Positions 56,633 to 64,000 of a stretch of 64,000 bases of DNA are shown piece by piece. Position numbers and translations under genes: made by a program. Within the stretch, counting starts at the first letter, position 1; every line of letters starts with the position of its first letter. Origin of the DNA: Selaginella tamariscina (Eukaryota > Streptophyta > Lycopodiopsida > Selaginellales > Selaginellaceae); NCBI GenBank assembly GCA_003024785.1, contig PUQB01000054.1, positions 24,211-88,210 on the forward strand, in the 5' to 3' direction. The notes under the pieces were generated by a model. The model was not told where the DNA came from, searched no databases, and saw nothing but the letters and a program-made list of their open reading frames with translations.

Positions 56633-57589
56633 TCACATCACCACGCATGCTTGGCCAATAAAATGATCGGCGCAGCTTCTCCAACACTCGTTGTGACCAA
56701 GATGACCTCCAACAATAGGTGAATCATGATATGCTCGAAGAAGGTGTGGAACATATGTAGAGGGTACAGCCAAACGCCATCTGTCCTCTGGATTTGTCCC
56801 AATAAAATACAATAAACCATCCTGAAGTCGAAACTGAGCATGATATTGTCGAAACCGAGGTTCGGAAGACGGAATTGCAAACGCATCGCGTAATTGCCTC
56901 GTCCATGGTTCATGTTTTTGAGCATCCTGCCACTGTTCCAAGGATGGTAAGTCGGCATCGAATACCTGAGGGGCTTGTATCAAACCGAATGCTGCAGCTA
57001 CTGCATGAGCAGGCAAAGTGGAATCGGAGAGGGGTGCTCGAGAAAGTGCATCCGCATCCACCATTGTTCGCCCAGGCCTGTGCACCACCTTAAAGTTATA
57101 TACCTGGAGACGTAATGCCCATCTGGCTACGCGACCCACTAAATTCTTCCGTTTTAATAAGGAAGTGACAGCAGCATGATCACACTCCAAAAGTGTTTCA
57201 CTCCCATGTAAGTAGGCATGAAGTCGTTCAAAACCCCAAACAGCAGCAAGGCATTCTTTTTCAGTAGTGGAATAATTCCGCTCAGCCGGCGTGAGTACTC
57301 GACTAATGTAAGCCACCGGGTGTCGAATTGAAGAATCCACAGCATCAGTTTGCATCAATACACCACCAATACCAACATCTGAGGCATCTACTCGTAAAAT
57401 GAACGGACGAGTAAAATCTGGGTATTGAAGCAATGGTGGAGTTGTCAGGAACTCTTTTAACTGGTCAAATGCCTGCTGACACCTGCGAGTCCACCTGAAA
57501 GATACCTGTGGCCGAACTAACTCCCGAAGAGGGGCAGTTCGATCAGTGAGATGATCGATGAATCGACCCAAGTACTGCACCGTGCCCAA
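56633..57589 (-). CDS. Gypsy copy 3 RNase H and integrase zinc finger
   Basis: 318 residues: YLGRFIDHLTDRTAPLREL (RT thumb), RVDASDVGIGGVLMQ with the first RNase H Asp, YSTTEKECLAAVWGFERLHA (catalytic Glu), HRPGRTMVDADALSRAPL (final Asp) and the integrase finger start YHDSPIVGGHLG. The frame is lost inside the HHCC finger near 56670. Confidence 0.9.
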   Translation of the reverse strand: MGTVQYLGRFIDHLTDRTAPLRELVRPQVSFRWTRRCQQAFDQLKEFLTTPPLLQYPDFTRPFILRVDASDVGIGGVLMQTDAVDSSIRHPVAYISRVLTPAERNYSTTEKECLAAVWGFERLHAYLHGSETLLECDHAAVTSLLKRKNLVGRVARWALRLQVYNFKVVHRPGRTMVDADALSRAPLSDSTLPAHAVAAAFGLIQAPQVFDADLPSLEQWQDAQKHEPWTRQLRDAFAIPSSEPRFRQYHAQFRLQDGLLYFIGTNPEDRWRLAVPSTYVPHLLRAYHDSPIVGGHLGHNECWRSCADHFIGQACVVM

Positions 57590-58427
57590 GAAACGTTGGA
57601 CTTCCTGTACTGTACGGGACGAGGAACTCTCGAACAGCTCGCAACTTCATTGGATCCACCTGTAAACCCTCTCGAGATATACGGTAACCCAAGTAAGTGG
57701 TGTCGGTCGAACCAAACACACACTTTTCAAGTTTCAACTTCAGGCCAACTTCTCGAAATCGATCAAGAACGCGCCGTACATCACGAATGTGATCCTCCCA
57801 AGAACCAGACCCATGAATGAGCACATCGTCGATAAAATCGGCAGTGATATCAGGCATATCGGAAAGAAGCTCATCCATCATGCGTTGAAAGGTGGCAGGA
57901 GCTGAAGTCAATCCAAAAGGCATGACCAAAAACTCGTAAAGACCAAATGGTGTCCGGAAGGCCGTTTTTGGAATATCCTCCTCAGCCATAGGAACCTGCC
58001 AATATCCTGATGCCAAATCCAACTTAGTAAACCATCGACTCTGACCCAAACGATCTAATAGATCGGCAGAGTTCGGAAGTGGATAGACATCTTTGATGGT
58101 AACATCGTTAAGAGGTCGGTAATCCACACAAAATCGGAGAGATCCATCAGGCTTGGGAACCAAATGAGGTTCACATGCCCATGGACTCCGTGACGGACGA
58201 CACACTCGTTTACCAATCATATCAGTAACAGCTGTTCGCATGGCTGATAACTCCTTTGGTGACCTGCGTCGAACCGGGACTTTGAAAGGCTTTGCATTGC
58301 CGGTGGGTATACAGTGTCGAGTCTTCACACGTGCACCTTGGGACAGATCAAATTTGAACAAACTTGCATACTGTTTCTTAAGTTGTTCGATGCAGTGTGC
58401 TCGACACTCAGGTGACGGATCCGGCAT
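57543..58427 (-). CDS. Gypsy copy 3 reverse transcriptase segment
   Basis: 294 residues covering the whole RT palm: RSPWACEPHLVPKPDGSLRF, VDYRPLNDVTIKDVYPLP, FTKLDLASGYWQVPM, FRTPFGLYEFLVMPFGL and the catalytic FIDDVLIHG, then YLGYRISREGLQVDP. No internal stop. A one-step frame change near 57590 separates it from RNase H. Confidence 0.9.
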   Translation of the reverse strand: MPDPSPECRAHCIEQLKKQYASLFKFDLSQGARVKTRHCIPTGNAKPFKVPVRRRSPKELSAMRTAVTDMIGKRVCRPSRSPWACEPHLVPKPDGSLRFCVDYRPLNDVTIKDVYPLPNSADLLDRLGQSRWFTKLDLASGYWQVPMAEEDIPKTAFRTPFGLYEFLVMPFGLTSAPATFQRMMDELLSDMPDITADFIDDVLIHGSGSWEDHIRDVRRVLDRFREVGLKLKLEKCVFGSTDTTYLGYRISREGLQVDPMKLRAVREFLVPYSTGSPTFLGHGAVLGSIHRSSH

Positions 58428-59124
58428 TTGAACCTGTTGAGATGAACACCCCCAAGACCGGAATCAAAGGAGCTGTATGCGTGATACAAACAGCAACAAA
58501 CTTCTCTGGACGTAAAGGAACAGACTGCAAAGACACAGACTCCAAGCGTAATACAGGAGGAGAGAGTGAAAAATCACATGTACCTTTCGACTGCTTTAAC
58601 CAATCACATCCCAGAATGATGTCAAAGACCTGGGAAGGGACAACCCTAAGAGACCCAGAGGGAAACTTACAGTTGGCACCCATAACCAGTGTAGTCGAAG
58701 TGGTGTACTGTGATACTGCACGAGACTGCCCATTACCATATAAAATGTGCAAGACCTTATCTGCTCGTCTCAAGGGTAATGAGCACCGATGCGCCAGAGA
58801 AGTAGTTATGGAAGACATGCTAGATCCTGTATCCACAAGTACTGTGACTGAAACATCATTCACTCGTGCAGAAAATGTGAAAACTGGATGATTTGGTGGA
58901 ACTTGCAACCCTTGATATGCATAGCGAAAAAACATGGAGGTGGAGTTTCCATCGCACGGGATCCCTCCGTCGCCCGTACGATTACTGGTTTTCCGCAACA
59001 GATCCACCGCAAGAGAAGCGTCATCATCTGGAAGCTCATCATCAGACATAATGGCCGCCACAGGTACACCATCCGGAACATATGGTCGCCAGCCTGGATG
59101 TGGTGGACGCCAATCAGGATACAC
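58408..59124 (-). CDS. Gypsy copy 3 aspartic protease segment
   Basis: Open frame of 238 residues with VLVDTGSSMSSITTSLA (D-T-G-S catalytic motif), then a VFDIILGCDWLKQSKGTCDF block conserved in plant gypsy proteases. It continues from gag after a frame change and leads into RT in another frame. Confidence 0.85.
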   Translation of the reverse strand: MYPDWRPPHPGWRPYVPDGVPVAAIMSDDELPDDDASLAVDLLRKTSNRTGDGGIPCDGNSTSMFFRYAYQGLQVPPNHPVFTFSARVNDVSVTVLVDTGSSMSSITTSLAHRCSLPLRRADKVLHILYGNGQSRAVSQYTTSTTLVMGANCKFPSGSLRVVPSQVFDIILGCDWLKQSKGTCDFSLSPPVLRLESVSLQSVPLRPEKFVAVCITHTAPLIPVLGVFISTGSNAGSVT

Positions 59125-60060
59125 ATCGCATGCCCGCCAAGTATGTCCAGGTGCCCAACAGGCCCAACAATGAACTTGATTGGGTGACCTGCATTGTTCC
59201 GATTCCTCCTGTCACGAATCCGTGGATTTTGACCACCACGGGCAGGAACTGGAGCAGGTGCAGGACGATTTCGTGGAGGTGGTCCACGGGGTGGGCCCCG
59301 AGGTCGACCACGAAAGGCTTGTCGTGCGGGCACATATGCAGCAGCATCAACCTCCATTGGATCAGCACGCTGAACAAGAGGAGCAGGTAACCCAAGGGGA
59401 ACACGGCCCTCACCAGGCACCAACTCAAAACGTTGAGCTAGTGCAAAAGCTTCCTCCAATGTGGTAGGACGAAGAGCCCGAACGAATCGAACAAGTTCGG
59501 GTCGCATAGTTGGCCATAACATACCGAGCTTAATAGGCTCAGGCATGTTAGGATATGCACGCCGAACTAAATCCCCGAACCTAATACTAAACCGCATAAC
59601 AGACTCACCAGGATGTTGTCGTATCGCATGCAGTTGTTGGAAAGCATCATCTGAATCCTCAACTTTGCCAAACGTACGTTTGAGCATTCCGTTAACCGAT
59701 TACTATTGGCTTGAATCTCCGCAGCCAATCCATTATACCACTTGAGCGCAGGCCTTCCAAACATGTAGGGAATTCTCTGAGAGCACGGGCCTCATCCCAA
59801 CCATGGTAACGAACAATGACTTGGAAATGATCAAACCAGTGGTATACATCATCTCCCGGATCACCACAAAAAGATCGGGGTCGAACCCTCGGATTTGTGG
59901 CCTGTGAAGAAGATGAAGGAGTACTAGAAGCAGATCCCCCGGCATGAGGCTCAGACGGGGAAGAGGAGGACGGACCCTCAACGAAGCGCTCCAACAACTT
60001 AGTTTGTGCATCAATAGCAGTAGCAATAATGCTAAAAGCCGTCTCCATGTTCATTGTCAT
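58860..60060 (-). pseudogene. Gypsy copy 3 gag, frameshifted
   Basis: First frame (59692-60060) starts MTMNMETAFSIIATAIDAQT and includes DVYHWFDHFQVIVRYHGWDE and LREFPTCLEG. The second (58860-59687) continues LKRTFGKVEDSDDAFQQL, MRFSIRFGDLVRRAYPNMP and an Arg/Pro-rich nucleic-acid-binding stretch, ending near the zinc knuckle CWACWAPGHTWRAC (C-x2-C-x4-H-x4-C), which is readable only in a third frame. One indel lies near 59690 and another near 59160. Confidence 0.8.
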
Positions 60061-60113
60061 GGAAACAAGAAAAAGAAAATGCGGAAGAAAGGAATACCCA
60101 ACTTCTCCACCAA

Positions 60114-60318
60114 TGAAAGAGCAGATATATTAAATGAAAATCTGATATATTAGTTTACAAAAAACCCTGCTTATATACAGGAGGTCTCCTGCCACGTGGC
60201 ACACATGCGACACGTGGCGCTGACACATGGGGGCCAGATCACCACCCATGTGTCACTACGCATGTGCGTATATACACATGCGTATATACGGTACGTTACC
60301 TTATATACATATCTTACA
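60114..60318 (-). repeat. 5' LTR of gypsy copy 3
   Basis: 205 bp, same internal features as the left LTR; carries the element promoter. Confidence 0.95.
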
Positions 60319-62720
60319 GCCACAAGTGCTCGACAAGTTTTAAAAAATATTTGATGTCAGAAATATAAGAAATCAAACATAGAATATTTAGTAGAAAAAG
60401 CATTAATATTACGACTTTGTGCGTGTGTGTGGTTGATTAACCTTCTCATGCTGTTTTGTCCATCGACCGACAGAAGAGCGGTGCCACGTTGGCCGACTCC
60501 AGATTCTCAGGGATCTTAAACGCTATTAAACCAGTTAGTTTTTATGTAAGTAACATGTAGTTTATGTCTGCATATATGTGTGTACACTCTAGTATGCTAC
60601 AACATGCAGAAATATATAAATGATCCTCTATGATGATACTTGTCATGGTGAATTACTGAATTATACACATAAATATTTTTTTTGTGTATAAATATTATAT
60701 ATATAGAGAGAGAGAATCACGGACACGCGCGCACACACACACGTCTAATTTGACTTGGTATCAAAAGTTTAGTTAGTGTGTATTTATCATTTTTCTTGTA
60801 TGCTGTGGTGTGTTCCATGTTTATTTTACTACTCACCTATGTACATATTAAAGATTATTCTAATGCAATGTACACACACACATAATCGCACACACATAAA
60901 TGATCTAAACATAAATTCTGTAATCATACACAGAGATATATATATCTTTTATTAAGCCTTAGCCGTATTCTTTATTGTTATGCTTATGTTAAAATTATTT
61001 ATGTTTTATTATAATCATTAATGTTATTTAATTAAATTTAATAAAATTAAAATTTTCGTAAGTAACTTATATTTATTAGTTTATATAAATGTAAGACATA
61101 TTGAATCTTCGTGTACGTATATGGTTCATATTACATTTAAGATTTACAATTTTCACATATGCATGAAATGCAATTAACGGTTTTCTATAACATAACAATA
61201 TTAATTATCATATATTATTAATGTAATAATTTGAATAACAAAACTAATGTCATATATCAAAATTTATAAGAATAGTTTTACAATCCAAAGCCCCTTTTTA
61301 ATTTAGCCATTGGCTATATTTGCTGACATTATAATATAAATTTAACAATTGAGATTAAGCTATATTAATAGTTAATTAGGTCTATCATCTACTTAACCGT
61401 TAATAAGTTCTTATAAAATGATAAGTTATTTATTTTTTATATCTTCATTCATTTATTTTTCTTTCTCTTTTATTATTATTATTATTTTACTTTTTTGTTT
61501 TTCTATTTTATTTTATTCTTATCTTAATTCCTTTAAAGTAATGTTAATGCTTCAAGCATTTTTAACACAATGAAATTATTATATTTTAAATAATAAATAA
61601 TAACTTTACAAATGTGTTCAAGTAGGTTGATTTAAGAAGTTCCACTTTGTAATATATGTGAACATTTAATAAAGTTGTGTATTGATAATCGTGGTTGTAA
61701 AAATGATTTCAAATTGAAATATAAATGTTGTAACACTACATTTCTACACATGTTGAAACCAATATATTATCGATGTATTGAAATTCACAAAAGAGTTATG
61801 ATTAAAAATATATATTAAAAGTTGTAATACAATATTAATTGGTACAACTTTTGTCATAGTATAAGTGTTTAAAAGGGTAATGACAAATATGTGAGTTAAA
61901 TTTAATAATAAAAATCTAAAAAGCTAAGTTTAATAAACGTAAATACCATAGGGGACATAAAGTTATAAGTTAGTGAGTTTTTGAGAATAGAAAAAAAGTA
62001 TAAATAAGATGTTTTTAGTTTTAGTACCAAAAAGAATAAAGATACACTTATTAATATTATATATTGATATAATATTGATATATTCCTTCAAATACAATTA
62101 TTTTCTCAAAACAAGTGGGCTAATTATAATAATAAATAGCTTATACAACTTCGTTATGAACATCACATAATAAACCATTTTATTAATTTTAAAGATCCAG
62201 AAATAAAAGTTCATGCAAATCATATAAAATCAACATGACAATAATATATAAGTCATATTTTCAAAAATACATATGGCGAAAAAAGTTTATTCAAAATAAG
62301 GAAGAGAGTTTAATATTTTTTTTCAATGTGTATAACGATGAAATTATTCCCATATAGTAAAATAATATTATATTAATTTCTAATTTAAAATAAAGATTTA
62401 TTAACTTAAAGTGTTTAATAAATATATTGTGATTATATTTTATATTATGATACTTTATATATGAGATTAATATTTAATTATTTTATTAAATAGTATTAAT
62501 ATTTTTAAAGTAATAAATTATTATTTAATTCATGTTTCGGACCTTAAAATTTAACCATTAGGGCAAGTGCCACCCCATGGGTTAAATTTTGAAAAGGGGG
62601 CTAAATTGTGAAAACTAGCCAATTTATATTTGACACACTTGATCAAATTATCTTTAAATTTCTATAATAAATATTAATACAATATAATATATATGATTTG
62701 TATATTGTTTATGTCAGAGT
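60319..62720. other. AT-rich intergenic DNA, no gene
   Basis: Very AT-rich with microsatellites at 60690-60740. No coding signal on either strand. Confidence 0.75.
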
Positions 62721-64000
62721 TTTAACCTGGAAGGCTACCAAGTGGCAACACGTGGCCACCAAGTGGCCTTCCGACGTCAATTCCTTGTGTGAGCAACGCT
62801 AAGTTTACAAGACAACCCCAAAAGTCTAATTCAGATGCCTAGTTAAACAAAAAGACTTAGAGTCCTACCCTAAGTCCTCTAGAATGACCATCCCTCGAAC
62901 CCTAAAGGATATCCCGAGCAAACTTTAGGATTCTATCCCAATAGACTTAGACATGCTCATTTTTTAACCTCACAAGGAGATGTTTCTCACACATGCCCCC
63001 GTGATAGAGCAAAGGCATCGTCACTTATCCCTTAAAGAATCACCCTCATCCGGGAGTACAACCCCTTTAGGGCGACAAGGGGGTACCCTAAACCACGACT
63101 AACCCTAAGGGTTTGAGTGGCTAAGTTATACCCTAGACCTAGGGTTAGTACTAGTGAGACACGAGTGTGTGCCATTGACAAACACAAGTGTTCTGCTAAG
63201 TAAACTCCCTAAAACTAGGTTTGGATAATCCTAAGTACATGACCTTGTGAGTACTTCATGAAAAGGCTCCTGCTAACAAGCTTAGGTTGTTTAAACCCTA
63301 GATTCTAAGGAGAAGCACCCTAGTGCGAGCACAAGCATGCCTATTTGCCAGAGTATCCAACCCCTTGGCGACAAACCCAAGAAACAACCCCAAAGGGCGT
63401 GCTCGGGCATTATATCGCGTGATGTCTAGCCCAGTGTCACATCTCCATGTGACATTGCCTTCCACGATATGAATTATCATGCCATAGCCCTTAAATTTAA
63501 GAGTTGCACCAAGTGCCACAAACATGGCTCCTAAATGCCAACCTTAGTGAACAACTAGGTAACATGAACCTGTCAAACAAGATCCCATGCCCACAGTTGG
63601 ACAAGGACACAGATATGCCTTGCTTGCCGTGAGTACTACACCTGGCTTGACATGAAGGAGGAAGTTGAAGACAAGCCTCAACCTCTGCCTCTTGGAATGT
63701 GCATTCCGAAAACCTCCAGGCATGGATTTGCCAACGTTAAGGGTAAGCTACCTTGAAGCTGGGATGTAACCCTGTCATCTGGAAGTTAGGGCGGCACAAC
63801 AGAGGGTTGTGCCTTGACGACACAAGCTAAAGCTTACATCGGGAGAAGAGTAACGAGCTCAGTTATGAACCCAGAAACCCTCACTCATATATACTACCTT
63901 ATTTATGTGACAGAGGCCCCCCCCCGTTTTCTTGTTTAACATAAGTGGCTGGCATGGAATCTTCATCCCAAAGGAAATATACTTGGTGAGTTAATTAATG
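62721..64000. other. Unclassified, GC-richer, probably repeat-derived sequence
   Basis: Composition changes sharply at about 62715. Many short stretches such as CCTAAG and CCCTAG recur, and no convincing ORF is present (63298-63525 on the minus strand is the longest). It resembles the non-coding part of a retroelement, but no LTR partner lies in the window. Confidence 0.35.

Larger units (their letters stand above)
55389..60318 (-). mobile_element. Young full-length Ty3/gypsy element, copy 3
   Basis: LTRs 55389-55592 and 60114-60318 (204-205 bp, TGAAAGAGCAG to CTTACA) are nearly identical, differing mainly in the last 25 bp, which indicates a recent insertion. Flanks AGCAC and GCCAC are only roughly similar, so the target duplication is imperfect. 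TTGGTGGAGAAG follows the 5' LTR on the minus strand, like copy 2. Complete order: gag with zinc knuckle, protease, RT, RNase H, integrase. At least five frame changes separate these blocks although the domains are otherwise free of stops. Related to copies 1 and 2 at protein level, but with a different LTR sequence. Confidence 0.92.

Noticed and set aside
62721-64000. Telomere- or rDNA-like sequence because of repeated CCCTAA/CCCTAG words
   Set aside because: The words are scattered and not in tandem; no rRNA conserved stretch was recognised.

Overview
The window is nuclear DNA of a land plant, probably a non-seed plant (weak inference). Evidence: multi-exon genes with GT-AG introns of about 50-1,100 bp; plant-type proteins (hydroxyproline O-arabinosyltransferase, plant NADPH:quinone/FMN reductase, an LC8 dynein light chain with a long N-terminal extension, a plant RRM protein); Ty3/gypsy and Ty1/copia elements with very short LTRs (148-211 bp); and many (CT)n(AC)n and (AT)n microsatellites in introns. 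There are no bacterial or organellar features.

Layout. 1-5,450: an uncharacterised acidic, lysine-rich multi-exon gene (+) and a small LYR-motif gene (-). 6,000-7,100: remnant of a copia element. 8,266-13,050: decayed gypsy element (+). 15,147-24,081: a DNA transposon of about 8.9 kb with 10-bp target duplications, imperfect terminal inverted repeats and two intact divergent genes. 24,595-29,381: gypsy element of the same family as the first (-). 29,721-39,564: a copia element holding a non-autonomous LTR element (about 29,926-35,344), which itself holds another gypsy element (30,785-34,837). 39,784-54,723: a gene island with a secreted ricin-B-like lectin (+), a quinone/FMN reductase (+), HPAT (-), an unknown gene (-), an RRM protein (+) and an LC8 dynein light chain (+). 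55,389-60,318: a young third gypsy element (-). 60,319-64,000: AT-rich DNA and unclassified sequence without a gene.

The standout is the transposon at 15,157-24,071. One gene encodes a 1,037-residue MULE-like DDE transposase with a C-terminal SWIM zinc finger. The other, divergently transcribed, encodes a 1,092-residue protein joining a ParB-like domain to a beta-class (motif order IV-X-I) amino-methyltransferase, a fusion otherwise typical of phages and bacterial mobile elements. Its splice junctions can be placed so that all eight coding exons stay in frame, including one GC-AG intron. Both element ends carry GAATATTC palindromes that also form heat-shock-element arrays. The simplest model is a cut-and-paste element carrying its own DNA-modification enzyme; its activity and target are unknown.

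Several otherwise well-preserved host genes (reductase, RRM, LC8, probably the first gene) and the young gypsy element each need one or more 1-nt corrections to stay in frame. This points either to residual assembly indels or to recent decay, and affects how every broken frame here should be read.
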